Of a stretch of 64,000 bases of DNA, positions 55,149 to 64,000 are shown piece by piece; position 1 is the stretch's first letter, and each line of letters begins with the position of its first letter. The notes under the pieces were generated by a model that was given only the letters and a program-made list of their open reading frames with translations, did no database searches and was not told the DNA's origin. This DNA is from Pseudocolwellia agarivorans. Lineage in GTDB: Bacteria > Pseudomonadota > Gammaproteobacteria > Enterobacterales > Alteromonadaceae. Both the position numbers and the translations under genes were made by a program. The DNA lies in the NCBI RefSeq assembly GCF_002000085.1, contig NZ_MUZU01000009.1, positions 124,001 to 188,000 on the forward strand, written 5' to 3'.

Positions 55149-55775
55149 TTAATCTATTTCTTTTTTAGATTTAGGGTAGAACTTAAATTTACTATTAATA
55201 TATCGTAATTCGAAAGCCTCTTTATCGAACGGATTAGTCTGTTGCACATTTTTAATATTTCTTTGAGTTTTTTCTATGCTATTCGAAAATTCAACAAATC
55301 TACTTTCAAGAGAGATTATAATTTTTTTTATTTTAGAAAAAGAAAGATGGTTATCAAAAATATAATCTGCGATAGAACTAGAGAAACATAATCCCCTAGG
55401 TGTTGTGATACAATAATTATTTAATAATGAACAAGCGTCTGAAGAGTATACTCGAATTTTATAACTACTATCTAAATCAACCTCATCTGTCATGGACCAA
55501 CACAACTGCCCAAATGCTTCACAAAAACTTGTTGTGTATCTACCATTTTCAACAGAGTTAAAGAGTATTTTACAAGACTCTATCAGTATTATTGAATTAA
55601 ACGACTCTCTGATAGTGCTAGGTTCTGTTAACTTCTCTACTTCTTCAATAGTAAAAGTTATTAAATGCCCTCTAGCCATTTTTTTTCTAAACTCTTGTTG
55701 CGCTATAGACTTCTCGAGTGACTTTTTTATATCAGATGGCTTAATAAGGCTGATGCCTAGAATATTTTTCTTCAT
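55149..55775 (-). CDS. Orphan hypothetical protein
   Basis: It is 208 residues; I recognise no family. It is rich in Ser, Ile, Lys and Phe and has no signal peptide or membrane helix. An N-terminal KKSLEKSIAQQEFRKKMARG stretch is basic and helical; the C-terminal part (FSKIKKIIISLESRFVEFSNSIEKTQRNIKN) looks like a coiled coil. It is more AT-rich than the adjacent parE and FDH genes. It sits alone between them, flanked by similar inverted repeats, so it may have arrived by transfer. Confidence 0.6.
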   Translation of the reverse strand: MKKNILGISLIKPSDIKKSLEKSIAQQEFRKKMARGHLITFTIEEVEKLTEPSTIRESFNSIILIESCKILFNSVENGRYTTSFCEAFGQLCWSMTDEVDLDSSYKIRVYSSDACSLLNNYCITTPRGLCFSSSIADYIFDNHLSFSKIKKIIISLESRFVEFSNSIEKTQRNIKNVQQTNPFDKEAFELRYINSKFKFYPKSKKEID

Positions 55776-56031
55776 TATTGCCTTTCATTTTATTTTATGA
55801 TTTTCTATTCTAGTTAAAGCTTACTTAAAAATAACAAATAGCAGTCTTGATCAAGCCCAACCAGAAGCCCCCGCATTTATAGCAATGACTTCTTCCTGCT
55901 CCTCGCATACAAGAACAAGTTCCTTTTCCTGATGAATAACCTTATGACTTATTAGACACTAATTAACAGTGAATAAAGCATATAGTGTCATGTTATATTT
56001 TATTTACTGGCTTAAAAGATCTCTGTTTCTG
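55776..56031. other. Gap holding an unusual higher-GC patch and a repeat
   Basis: The patch at about 55846-55940 is higher in GC and Glu-rich if read on the minus strand: an open stretch of about 27 codons, HKVIHQEKELVLVCEEQEEV..., with no start codon, so a possible gene remnant. To its right are the arms GACACTA (55955-55961) and TAGTGTC (55983-55989). Confidence 0.4.
55955..55989. repeat. Inverted repeat with GACACTA / TAGTGTC arms, right of the orphan gene
   Basis: Perfect 7-bp arms, 21-base spacer. Shares ATAGTGTC with the repeat at 55043-55085, giving the orphan gene segment two similar ends about 900 bp apart. Confidence 0.5.
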
Positions 56032-57927
56032 TTATAACTCAACCAAATTACCTTTACTTTGTAGCCACTCTTTACGGTCGCCACTTCTCTTTTTAGAAAG
56101 CAACATATCCATAAGCTCCATGGTTGTATCAAATTCATCAACCGTGAGTTGTACTAAACGGCGAGTGTTAGGATCCATGGTAGTTTCGCGTAATTGTAGA
56201 GGGTTCATTTCACCCAGACCTTTAAAACGTTGTACGTTAACTTTTCCACGTTTTTTCTCGGCTTCTATGCGAGCAAGTATACTGTCTTTTTCAGCCTCGT
56301 CTAACGCATAAAATACTTCTTTACCTACATCAATTCGATATAACGGTGGCATGGCTACATAAACATGCCCAGCTTGAACTAAAGGTAAAAAGTGCTGAGT
56401 AAATAAAGCGCATAATAAAGTTGCTATATGCAATCCGTCGGAGTCGGCATCCGCTAAAATACAGATTTTACCGTAGCGTAGTTCAGATAAATCTTCAGAT
56501 GCGGGATCAATCCCTAATGCCACTGAAATATCGTGCACTTCTTGTGAGGCAAGTATTTGTCCTGAATCCACTTCCCACGTGTTAAGAATCTTACCTCTAA
56601 GAGGCATGATAGCTTGAATTTCACGATCTCGTGCTTGTTTAGCACTACCGCCAGCAGAGTCACCTTCCACTAAAAAAAGTTCTGTTCGAGTTATATCTTG
56701 GCTACCGCAATCCGTTAACTTACCCGGAAGCGCAGGGCCTTGAGTAATTTTTTTACGAATAATTTTTTTACTAGCACGTAATCTACGCTGGGCGTTTGAA
56801 ATACAAAATTCTGCTAGCGATTCAGCTATTTCAGTATGCTCATTCAGCCATAAACTAAAAGAGTCTTTAACCACACCTGTAACAAATGCAGCACATTGAC
56901 GTGACGATAAACGCTCTTTGGTTTGGCCCGCAAATTGTGGGTCTTGCATTTTTACTGAAAGAATATATGAACATTTATCCCATACATCGTCTGGCGTTAA
57001 TTTAACCCCACGCGGTATTAAGTTTCGAAACTCACAAAACTCTCTCATGGCTTCAAGCAAACCTTGTCTTAAACCATTTACATGAGTACCGCCTTGAACC
57101 GTTGGAATAAGGTTTACATAACTTTCACCAACCCCTTCCCCCCCTTCAGGTAACCAAGTTACTGCCCAATCGGCAGCTTCTTGTTGTGAAGTAAAAGTAC
57201 CAACAAAAGGTTCTTTAGGTAAAGATTCGTAATCTTTTACTGAATCTTTTAGATAATCAACTAAACCGTCTGCATAGCACCATTCATATTTGTTATCTTC
57301 ATTTTTATCATGAAACTTAATGGTTAAACCTGGGCACAGTACGGCTTTGGCTTTTAATAAATGAGCTAAACGGCGTGCTGAAAACTTAGGTGAATCAAAA
57401 TAGCCAGGATCAGGCCAAAACTTAACTCGGCTTCCTGTATTTCTTCGTCCTACGGTGCCAGTTTCATGTAGCTCTTCAACTTTTTCACCATTTTCGAAAG
57501 CCATTTCATAGACTTTACTATCGCGTCTTACCGCAACATCAACACGTGTAGATAAAGCATTTACGACTGAAATACCCACACCGTGTAAACCACCTGAAAA
57601 TTGATAGTTTTTATTCGAAAATTTACCACCGGCATGTAGTTTACAAAATATAAGCTCTATACCTGTTACACCTTCTTCAGGATGAATGTCTATCGGCATG
57701 CCTCGACCGTCATCAATAACTTCTAGCGACTGATCTTTATCTAAAATTACCGTTATGTTTTGAGCGTAGCCCGCTAAAGCTTCATCCACTGAGTTATCGA
57801 TAACCTCTTGCCCTAAATGGTTAGGACGAGATGTATCGGTATACATGCCGGGACGATGTCTTACTGGGTCTAAACCACTAAGAACTTCGATAGAATCAGA
57901 ATTATATTGTTCGTTCATTTGAGTCAT
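56032..57927 (-). CDS. parE: DNA topoisomerase IV subunit B
   Basis: ATPase subunit of Topo IV. It is 631 residues. GHKL ATPase motifs: EVIDNSVDEALAG, DDGRGMPIDIHPEEG, GGLHGVGISVVNAL. The Toprim domain has LFLVEGDSAGGSAKQARDREIQAIMPLRGKILN and CILADADSDGLHI. The C-terminus (RRLVQLT and DMLLSKKRSGDRKEWLQSKG) is as in E. coli. An ATG three codons later is also possible; neither has a strong ribosome site. It follows yqiA with 53 bp between, as in E. coli. Confidence 0.97.
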   Translation of the reverse strand: MTQMNEQYNSDSIEVLSGLDPVRHRPGMYTDTSRPNHLGQEVIDNSVDEALAGYAQNITVILDKDQSLEVIDDGRGMPIDIHPEEGVTGIELIFCKLHAGGKFSNKNYQFSGGLHGVGISVVNALSTRVDVAVRRDSKVYEMAFENGEKVEELHETGTVGRRNTGSRVKFWPDPGYFDSPKFSARRLAHLLKAKAVLCPGLTIKFHDKNEDNKYEWCYADGLVDYLKDSVKDYESLPKEPFVGTFTSQQEAADWAVTWLPEGGEGVGESYVNLIPTVQGGTHVNGLRQGLLEAMREFCEFRNLIPRGVKLTPDDVWDKCSYILSVKMQDPQFAGQTKERLSSRQCAAFVTGVVKDSFSLWLNEHTEIAESLAEFCISNAQRRLRASKKIIRKKITQGPALPGKLTDCGSQDITRTELFLVEGDSAGGSAKQARDREIQAIMPLRGKILNTWEVDSGQILASQEVHDISVALGIDPASEDLSELRYGKICILADADSDGLHIATLLCALFTQHFLPLVQAGHVYVAMPPLYRIDVGKEVFYALDEAEKDSILARIEAEKKRGKVNVQRFKGLGEMNPLQLRETTMDPNTRRLVQLTVDEFDTTMELMDMLLSKKRSGDRKEWLQSKGNLVEL

Positions 57928-57980
57928 CTATTCGTTGTATTTAATAAAGAAAGTTATTTATGCTTTGTTTTTAGAGCAAT

Positions 57981-58556
57981 TTACGCTGTTAACTGAAGAA
58001 ACTCTACAATTTTAGGTAGCATTTTTTCATAATTAACAAAGCTATGATCACCATTTGGCTGCACAATTAAATGGCTGTCTTGAAATTTATCAACCGCTTC
58101 TTGGTAATTTAACACTTCATCCCCTGTTTGTACCATGACCATATAATTATTTTTTGCGATATGAGGCTTTTCGATCGCAATTAAATCGTCAAGATAACGC
58201 TTTTCTACTTTGTAGCTTTCTTGCGTATACGGGTTTATTTGTTCGCCTTCATAACCTGATAATAGCTCGTAAGGTTTAATAGCCGGATTCACTAATACCG
58301 CTTTTAAATTGTAGTTTTCACTTAAATATGTAGAAAAGTATCCACCTAATGAAGATCCAATTAACGCCCAATGTTCAGCAGGTGATGCTTTTAAATATTG
58401 TTCAAGCTGGTTAATAGCATCTTTAGGGTTAGTCGCCAGCTGAGGACAATGAAACCTAACCTCTGGTAAATATTTTTGTATATATTTTTGAGTTTGTTGC
58501 GCTTTTTTCGATAACGGTGATGAATTAAATCCATGGATAAAAAGTAAATTACTCAT
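57981..58556 (-). CDS. yqiA: Esterase YqiA
   Basis: Alpha/beta hydrolase of 191 residues. LLFIHGFNSSP at the start, nucleophile elbow LIGSSLGGYFST with the Ser, LVNPAIKPYELL, and catalytic Asp and His in TGDEVL and NGDHSF. Start ATG at 58556 is chosen over the adjacent ATG at 58559 because of the spacing to AAGGA. Overlaps cpdA by 8 bp. Confidence 0.93.
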   Translation of the reverse strand: MSNLLFIHGFNSSPLSKKAQQTQKYIQKYLPEVRFHCPQLATNPKDAINQLEQYLKASPAEHWALIGSSLGGYFSTYLSENYNLKAVLVNPAIKPYELLSGYEGEQINPYTQESYKVEKRYLDDLIAIEKPHIAKNNYMVMVQTGDEVLNYQEAVDKFQDSHLIVQPNGDHSFVNYEKMLPKIVEFLQLTA

Positions 58557-59334
58557 CATGATTTCCTTTAGCTAAATCGCTTACAAAATGTGTGCGTGTG
58601 ATATACGTTTTATCGTTACTTAATTCAAATATTCGATAGCCTGCACCTTGACCATTACAGGCTGATGTATCTGCTGTTTGGTCAAATTGAATAGACGTAG
58701 CAGGACAAGTATATAAGGGAATATTATATCCTGATTGTTCGGGTTGTATCGATAAGTCGTTGTGCACATGGCCACAGGCTATGGCTTGAATAGAAGGAAA
58801 CTGTTGGATAGCACTCCAAAATTCAGCTTTATTTTTCAAACCATGTTTATCAATAAAATAACCTACATCAATAGGATGGTGATGCATAAACACAAGCTGT
58901 TTTTTTTCAGGATCTATATTTTTGCTTAGCTCATTTAATGTTCCTTCGGATACATAACCTGAGGGTGTTTCGCTTTTGCTATTTATTAAGAGTATCTGCC
59001 AAGTATTATTGGTAATAATTTTTGATGAATTAAACGGTTTATTTGTTAAATACTGATCGAGTTGACGATGTTCATCATGATTACCCGCAATAAAATGAAC
59101 GGGAATTTGAATATCGAGTTGCTGAAATATTTCAACAAATTGATGATAAGAAGCATCAGTATGATCTTGTGTTAAATCGCCAGTAAACAAAATCACATCA
59201 GGTTTTTCTACGCCTTGAATATGTATTAATACATTAACTAAATGCTGATAAACATTAGCTCCATAATGCAATGTATATTTATCGGCAAACAAGTGTGTGT
59301 CACTAATTTGTGCAATTTTTAAGACGTGTTTCAT
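58549..59334 (-). CDS. cpdA: 3',5'-cyclic-AMP phosphodiesterase CpdA
   Basis: Lowers cAMP. It is 261 residues. Metallophosphoesterase motifs in order: QISDTHLF (D12, H14), FTGDLTQD, AGNHDE, FMHHHP, and CGHVHND. Gene order nudF-yqiB-cpdA-yqiA-parE is the same as in E. coli. Confidence 0.93.
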   Translation of the reverse strand: MKHVLKIAQISDTHLFADKYTLHYGANVYQHLVNVLIHIQGVEKPDVILFTGDLTQDHTDASYHQFVEIFQQLDIQIPVHFIAGNHDEHRQLDQYLTNKPFNSSKIITNNTWQILLINSKSETPSGYVSEGTLNELSKNIDPEKKQLVFMHHHPIDVGYFIDKHGLKNKAEFWSAIQQFPSIQAIACGHVHNDLSIQPEQSGYNIPLYTCPATSIQFDQTADTSACNGQGAGYRIFELSNDKTYITRTHFVSDLAKGNHDE

Positions 59335-59353
59335 ACTAAAAGTCGTTTCTAAA

Positions 59354-59809
59354 CTATTTTAAATCAAGTGCCAGCTTAACTTGCCCGAGCTCATGGCATA
59401 ATTGTAACCACTCTTTCAAAAACATATTGATTTGTTGTTTTTCATCAGGCAAATGCATGTTTTTATTGGGGTAGTCGTACCGAGGCTTTACTTGGCGAAT
59501 ATTTTGCGATGATATAACTTCTGCCATACGCGCATCGTGATATAAACGAATAACCATTTTAGGCTGAAATAGATGAGATAATTCCTTGCCAACTTCTACC
59601 GTATTTTGGCTAATAGTGATCAAGGTGGTATAACGCGTCACTTCATCTACAGATACAACATATGATAAAAAATCTGAAATGAAAAACTCACGTTCATGTC
59701 CTACTTCTTCTTTGTCTGCAAGCAATTTAATTAACAACATATAGTTCACATCACACAAATTCATTAATGTGGCTAGCTGTGGTTTATATTTTTTTGCTTT
59801 TACATTCAT
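59354..59809 (-). CDS. yqiB: DUF1249 protein YqiB
   Basis: It is 151 residues of unknown function, conserved next to cpdA and nudF. KKYKPQLATLMNLCDVNYMLL, RLYHDARMAEVISSQ, RPRYDYPN-like KPRYDYPNKNMHLPDEKQQINMFLKEWLQLC match E. coli YqiB. The longest frame starts 16 codons earlier; I use the ATG at 59809, which overlaps the nudF stop (ATGA), because it matches the family's N-terminus. Confidence 0.9.
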   Translation of the reverse strand: MNVKAKKYKPQLATLMNLCDVNYMLLIKLLADKEEVGHEREFFISDFLSYVVSVDEVTRYTTLITISQNTVEVGKELSHLFQPKMVIRLYHDARMAEVISSQNIRQVKPRYDYPNKNMHLPDEKQQINMFLKEWLQLCHELGQVKLALDLK

Positions 59810-60450
59810 AGAGTAGACCAAGATTTTTGTAATTGAGAGTAATTCAGTTGTAGCCATTGTAACCCAATTATAGTTGACGCATTGGTAATTTTTCCTTGCG
59901 CTAATAAACTCATAGCCTCTTCTCTGGCGATAACATGAACAAGAATATCTTCACCCTCCTCTTCTAAACCGTATACTCCACCTACTTCAGTTACATCAAC
60001 TTTTGCTGCAAACATATAAATACATTCGCTTGTTCCGCCTGGGCTAGGGAAAAATTGATTTATTTTGATAATGTCGTTTTCTTCAATGGTTAAATTCGCT
60101 TCTTCTTTAGCTTCTCTAATAGCCACATCAATCGGATGTTCATTTTCACCAAACATACCGGCAATAAATTCAAGTTGCCACGGCGTATCGCCACTCATAG
60201 CACCTAACCTAAACTGTTCAATAATGACGACTTTGTCGGTTACGGGGTCATACGGCAATAAAACAACAGCATCGCCTCTTTCAAAGATTTCTCTTTTAAG
60301 GGTAATACTGGTTCCACCTTCATATAGCGCATGGTTCACATGCACTTCATTAATAGTAAAAAAGCCTTTAAATTTTGGCTCTACTTTAACTATCGTCATA
60401 TCTTTGTGGCCAAATCTTAAAATATCTGGGTATGATTTTTTGATACTCAT
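59806..60450 (-). CDS. nudF: ADP-ribose diphosphatase NudF (AspP)
   Basis: Hydrolyses ADP-ribose and related NDP-sugars. It is 214 residues. The Nudix box is GMFGENEHPIDVAIREAKEEANL (G-x5-E-x7-R-E-x-x-E-E). FFPSPGGTSEC is the usual following loop. The computed frame starts 18 codons earlier, but that start has no ribosome site; the ATG at 60450 follows GAGGA and aligns with E. coli NudF. First gene of nudF-yqiB-cpdA-yqiA, divergent from tolC. Confidence 0.9.
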   Translation of the reverse strand: MSIKKSYPDILRFGHKDMTIVKVEPKFKGFFTINEVHVNHALYEGGTSITLKREIFERGDAVVLLPYDPVTDKVVIIEQFRLGAMSGDTPWQLEFIAGMFGENEHPIDVAIREAKEEANLTIEENDIIKINQFFPSPGGTSECIYMFAAKVDVTEVGGVYGLEEEGEDILVHVIAREEAMSLLAQGKITNASTIIGLQWLQLNYSQLQKSWSTL

Positions 60451-60674
60451 AGCTTTTACTTCCTCATTTACAGGTCTTTGGAGATTAGGTTTGCCGACTT
60501 CCATTTAAAATATAATGACGTATATCATTGCCACTGAATAATTTGTTACACTAGAATGGATTATTTAACACTTAATTCTTTGTAGCTAACAGCTAACGAA
60601 GTAAAATAAGTTTATTAAAATGTTTATGGTGATTATATTCATAAACGGATTATACCTTAAGGGATTACCTACCC

Positions 60675-62000
60675 ATGCAAAAAAATATTATATCTCTCAT
60701 TATTGGCTTAACTGTTATGGTTACTAGCCATTCGTCTAGTGCTGAAAATTTACTTGATGTTTATCAGCAAGCACAGGCAAACGACCCTGTAGTATTAAAA
60801 GCACATGCTCAATTTATGGCGTCTAAAGAAAGCATTATTCAAGCACGTTCTGTTTTACTTCCTCAATTATACGCTTTCGGGAAGTTTGAATTAACAGAAC
60901 AAGAAGTCAATGATATAAAATCAGAAGATAATGAAACTAAAACGATTGGCGCTAGCCTATCAATGGAGTTATATCATCATGCTTCTTGGTTAAAATTAGG
61001 TACTGCTAAAAAAAGAGCGCACCAAAGTGACATTGCTTTTCAAGTAGCTCAACAAGAATTAATTGTTAGAGTAACCAAAGCTTACTTTGATGTACTAAGC
61101 GCTAAAGACGACCTTGAATTTGCAAAAGCAGAAAAAAAAGCTATTGCACGTCAACTCGATCAAACAAAACAACGCTTTAAGGTGGGCTTAACAGCTATTA
61201 CTGATGTACACGAAGCACAGGCACAGTTCGATAATACCGTTACTGCTGAAATTAGAGCTGAAAATAACGTATTTAACGCTGAAGAAGCTTTACGTGAAAT
61301 TACTAATATTTATCCACGTAATTTAGATGTATTAAATACGAAACGCTTTAGTGCTTCTCGTCCTACCCCAGAAAGTGCTAACGACTGGCAACAGACAGCA
61401 GAAGCGAAAAATTTAAGCTTAATTTCACAAAAAATTAGTGTAGATATAAGTAAAGATAGCATTAATACCGCGCGCGCTGGACACTATCCAACAATAGATT
61501 TAAATGGTCGTTATTCAAAATCAGATATTGACGACCAATTGATGCCCTCACCAACTGTAGACTTTAATAGTCAATCAATAGGTATTGAAATTAACGTACC
61601 TTTATACACGGGTGGAGCCATTACAAGTTCTGTACGCCAAGCACAAAGTAATTATGTTGCCGCAAGTCAAGACCTAGCTAAAACTCACCGTAATGTTGTA
61701 AGAAGTACGCGCAATGCTTATAACACGGTAATTGCTGCTGTTTCAGCTATTAAATCGTTAGAGCAATCAGTGATTAGTGCAGAAAGTGCTTTACGCGCAA
61801 CAGAAGCAGGAATGGATGTTGGGATAAGAACGATTGTTGATGTGTTAGACAGTACGCGTAATTTATATAACGCTAAACGTAATCTTTCATCAACTCGATA
61901 CAATTACATTCAAGCAATATTATCGTTAAAACAAGCTGCAGGAACGATTACCGAGCAAGACTTAGTTGATATTAATAACGGTTTATTACCTTCAACGTAA
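60675..62000 (+). CDS. tolC: Outer-membrane efflux channel TolC
   Basis: Forms the exit duct for type I secretion and RND pumps. It is 441 residues with a signal peptide (about 1-23, cleavage after SSA). Two repeated halves: ENLLDVYQQAQANDPVVLKAHAQ...ESIIQARSVLLPQLYAFGKF and the second GHYPTIDLNGRYSKSDIDDQLMPS...VPLYTGGAITSSVRQAQSNY. LTAITDVHEAQAQFDN and TIVDVLDSTRNLYNAKRNLSSTRYNYIQAILSLKQAAGTI are typical. Divergent from nudF as in E. coli. A likely partner of the RND pair at 21672-25873. Confidence 0.94.
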   Translation: MQKNIISLIIGLTVMVTSHSSSAENLLDVYQQAQANDPVVLKAHAQFMASKESIIQARSVLLPQLYAFGKFELTEQEVNDIKSEDNETKTIGASLSMELYHHASWLKLGTAKKRAHQSDIAFQVAQQELIVRVTKAYFDVLSAKDDLEFAKAEKKAIARQLDQTKQRFKVGLTAITDVHEAQAQFDNTVTAEIRAENNVFNAEEALREITNIYPRNLDVLNTKRFSASRPTPESANDWQQTAEAKNLSLISQKISVDISKDSINTARAGHYPTIDLNGRYSKSDIDDQLMPSPTVDFNSQSIGIEINVPLYTGGAITSSVRQAQSNYVAASQDLAKTHRNVVRSTRNAYNTVIAAVSAIKSLEQSVISAESALRATEAGMDVGIRTIVDVLDSTRNLYNAKRNLSSTRYNYIQAILSLKQAAGTITEQDLVDINNGLLPST

Positions 62001-62061
62001 ATAACCTCAGCTCGGGATAAGCAAAGTTACTCAACAAGCTATTTTTACGCCTAACTTCGTT

Positions 62062-62099
62062 GAATTTATGGCTAATAGCCAGCTATTAGTCATAAATTC
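62062..62099 (+). repeat. Long palindromic hairpin downstream of tolC
   Basis: 17-bp arms GAATTTATGGCTAATAG and CTATTAGTCATAAATTC with one mismatch and a 4-base loop. No T run follows. It has the look of a dispersed intergenic palindrome; it may also protect the tolC mRNA end. Confidence 0.7.
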
Positions 62100-62247
62100 T
62101 CATTGTTACACACAAACATATCAATGTTGAGAGACTAATATAACTTAGGAAAATAACGATACAGATTGAGCTTTTGATAAATGAGAGCCTTAATTCATTC
62201 TCTAACCCAAGTTAAGGTTAAGTAATGTAATTAAATATTTAAAACTA

Positions 62248-62271
62248 AAAAGGCAGCTATCGCTGCCTTTT
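62248..62271. terminator. Bidirectional terminator between tolC and hldE
   Basis: AAAAGGCAGC-tatc-GCTGCCTTTT, perfect stem with T run on each side. Confidence 0.9.
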
Positions 62272-62323
62272 CTATTTCACTCATTAAAAATAACGCTCAT
62301 TTATTAACAATATTTATTAATCA

Positions 62324-63751
62324 TTAATCTTCGAGTTTAATCGCATTTATAATAGCGCTTGTTGAAATACCTTCTTCAAAATTAAGTACTTTAACCTCAC
62401 CACCAGCAGCTATAACTTCAGCCCCACCCGCAATTTCTTCCACTTTATAATCACCCCCCTTTACTAAAACATTAGGTAAAATATTAGCAATAAGTCGTTG
62501 TGGCGTATCTTCAGTAAATGGAACAACCCAATCTACAGCGCCTAAACCAGCCAACACAGCCATACGTCTATCGTTAGGGTTTACAGGCCTGCCTGAACCT
62601 TTTAAACGTCTAACTGAGTCATCGCTATTAACGGCAACAATTAAACGTGTTCCTAAAGCTTTAGCGTTTGCTAAGTAAGATACATGGCCAGCATGTAAAA
62701 TATCAAAGCAACCATTCGTCATTACAATTTGTTCACCACGAGCTTGCGCTAAACCAACTGCTATTTTCAGTTGTTCTTCTGTTAATACACCAAAACCGCT
62801 TTCTTGCCCGGTTGATAAGGCATTTAATATTTCGGCTTCGCTCACAGTAGAAGTACCAATTTTCCCCACAACAATCCCCGCAGCTACATTAGCTAACGCA
62901 CTTGCTTGGTCATACCCTGCATTAGCAGCAATAGCTAAAGCTAACGTTGCAATAACGGTATCGCCAGCTCCAGTTACGTCGTAAACTTCTTTAGCTTGAG
63001 TTGGTAAATGGAATTCTTCTTCATTTTTACGTAATAGCGTCATCCCTTGTTCACTACGAGTAATTAATAACGCTTCAAGCTCTAAATCTTCAAGTAATTT
63101 ATTACCTTTTGCAACAAGTTCACTTTCTGTATTACAAGCCCCTACAACGGTTTCAAATTCAGATAAATTAGGCGTTATTAACGTTGCTCCACGGTATTTA
63201 CTAAAGTCAGTTCCTTTAGGATCAACCACAATAGCTTTATTGAGTTTTTTCGCTGCGGTAATAAGAGATTGAACATCTGATAAAGTACCTTTGTCGTAGT
63301 CTGACAAAAGTAAAACATCGTGTTCTTGTAACAATTGTTCTACCGATCGTGCTAAAACTGATTTATCAACTTGAGCAAAAGACTCTTCAAAGTCTAAACG
63401 AATAAGCTGTTGATTTCGGCTGAGTACTCGTAGCTTAGTAATGGTTGTCGTATTATCTTGCTTGTCGAATTGGCAATTAATATCCATTGAAGCTAGGCGT
63501 GTTTCTAAAATATCTGACGCTTCATCGTTACCTGTAATACCCGCTAAAGTGACTTTCCCACCTAACGAGGCAATATTTAATGCGACGTTTGCAGCACCAC
63601 CAGGACGGTCTTCATTGTGGTTAACTTTAACAATAGGCACTGGGGCCTCTGGAGAAATACGTTGCGTTGGACCATGCCAGTAACGATCTAACATAACATC
63701 GCCTACCACTAAAACACGTGCTTTACTAAAAGCTGGAATATCTACTTTCAT
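62324..63751 (-). CDS. hldE: Bifunctional heptose-7-P kinase / heptose-1-P adenylyltransferase HldE
   Basis: Makes ADP-heptose for lipopolysaccharide core. It is 475 residues. The ribokinase-type domain (1 to about 315) has [25 protein letters not shown] at the start and [13 protein letters not shown] near the end. The nucleotidyltransferase domain (about 340-475) has [17 protein letters not shown] and [12 protein letters not shown]. Divergent from the acyltransferase gene. Confidence 0.96.
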   Translation of the reverse strand: MKVDIPAFSKARVLVVGDVMLDRYWHGPTQRISPEAPVPIVKVNHNEDRPGGAANVALNIASLGGKVTLAGITGNDEASDILETRLASMDINCQFDKQDNTTTITKLRVLSRNQQLIRLDFEESFAQVDKSVLARSVEQLLQEHDVLLLSDYDKGTLSDVQSLITAAKKLNKAIVVDPKGTDFSKYRGATLITPNLSEFETVVGACNTESELVAKGNKLLEDLELEALLITRSEQGMTLLRKNEEEFHLPTQAKEVYDVTGAGDTVIATLALAIAANAGYDQASALANVAAGIVVGKIGTSTVSEAEILNALSTGQESGFGVLTEEQLKIAVGLAQARGEQIVMTNGCFDILHAGHVSYLANAKALGTRLIVAVNSDDSVRRLKGSGRPVNPNDRRMAVLAGLGAVDWVVPFTEDTPQRLIANILPNVLVKGGDYKVEEIAGGAEVIAAGGEVKVLNFEEGISTSAIINAIKLED

Positions 63752-63820
63752 CCTGTACCCTATACCAGATATAATGCGCGATAGTGTATCACACGAATTA
63801 CTATGAGTTGAATTTATACC

Positions 63821-64000
63821 GTGAGTAAAAATAAAGTTTTACAACCAGATTTTAAACTGTCTTTTCTATTACCTAAATACTGGTTAACTTGGCTTGGCGT
63901 ACTGATTATGTACACTATTTCTTGGTTACCTTATAAGTTTCAACTCTTTTTAGGGCGTCAAATTGGTAAGCTTCTATTTAAAATAGGTTCAAGCAGAAAA
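63821..64000 (+). CDS. Lipid A biosynthesis acyltransferase (LpxL/LpxM type), 5' part only
   Basis: The first 60 residues are visible. Start at GTG 63821 (the only usable start after a stop in frame upstream): [44 protein letters not shown] then [15 protein letters not shown], continuing past the window edge. F-L-x-P-K-Y-W-x-x-W-x-G followed by a membrane helix and P-Y is the LpxL/LpxM start. The HxxxxD acyltransferase motif would lie beyond the edge. Ribosome site is weak. Confidence 0.8.
   Translation, partial: MSKNKVLQPDFKLSFLLPKYWLTWLGVLIMYTISWLPYKFQLFLGRQIGKLLFKIGSSRK

Larger units (their letters stand above)
62001..62323. other. 323-bp gap between tolC and hldE
   Basis: No gene. It holds a strong hairpin at 62062-62099, further short inverted repeats (TCTC..CAA..GAGA around 62097-62140), and a bidirectional terminator at 62248-62271. 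Confidence 0.6.

Noticed and set aside
60065-60508. 147-codon plus-strand frame over nudF
   Set aside because: Antisense shadow of the Nudix gene; residues show no recognisable domain.

Overview
The window comes from a low-GC, polarly flagellated marine gammaproteobacterium. The best fit is the Colwellia/Thalassotalea part of the Alteromonadales. This rests on the sodium-motor accessory genes flgO, flgP and flgT, several short flagellins, the gene orders fldB-dsbC-recJ-prfB-lysS and nudF-yqiB-cpdA-yqiA-parE, and AT-rich intergenic DNA with dispersed palindromic repeats. The taxonomic call is inference from gene content and not from any search.

Left end (1-6825, minus strand): a nonulosonic (sialic-acid-like) sugar operon of the legionaminic acid type. 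Read in transcription order it is legB, legG, a sugar formyltransferase-like gene, a PIG-L deacetylase gene, legI, ptmE and a legF cut by the window edge. The usual LegC aminotransferase and LegH acetyltransferase are not in the visible part; the formyltransferase and deacetylase stand where LegH would be expected. The operon directly follows fliD-fliS-fliT, so flagellin glycosylation is the likely use.

6870-21544 (minus strand): late flagellar genes. flgF-flgG-flgH-flgI-flgJ-flgK-flgL is followed by four tandem flagellin genes, flaG, fliD, fliS and fliT. Three flagellins have clear sigma-28 promoters; flgF has a textbook sigma-54 promoter. 21672-26120 holds an RND efflux pair and tRNA-Arg(CCU). 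26168-35497 holds the rest of the early flagellar set: flgT, flgOP, flgA-flgM-flgN, cheV-cheR and flgBCDE. flgE and flgF are about 12.6 kb apart on opposite strands. Flipping the block 21.6-35.5 kb would restore one cheV-cheR-flgBCDEFGHIJKL run, so an inversion is the simplest explanation.

35580-44074: housekeeping genes lysS, prfB (with its programmed +1 frameshift), recJ, dsbC, fldB, srmB and yaaA. xerD, usual between fldB and dsbC, is absent. 44345-45156 has a DUF3545-like small gene and an uncharacterised gene. 45186-57927 contains parC and parE, separated by two TPR proteins with degenerate GGDEF domains, a decayed ArsR regulator, fdhD with an FdhF/YdeP-type molybdopterin oxidoreductase, and an orphan gene flanked by similar inverted repeats. 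57981-60450 is yqiA-cpdA-yqiB-nudF, with tolC divergent from it. hldE and the start of an lpxL-type acyltransferase close the window.

Many computed ORF starts were moved to an internal ATG with a better ribosome binding site (legB, flaG, flagellin 4, flgT, flgP, lysS, recJ, parC, yqiA, yqiB, nudF).
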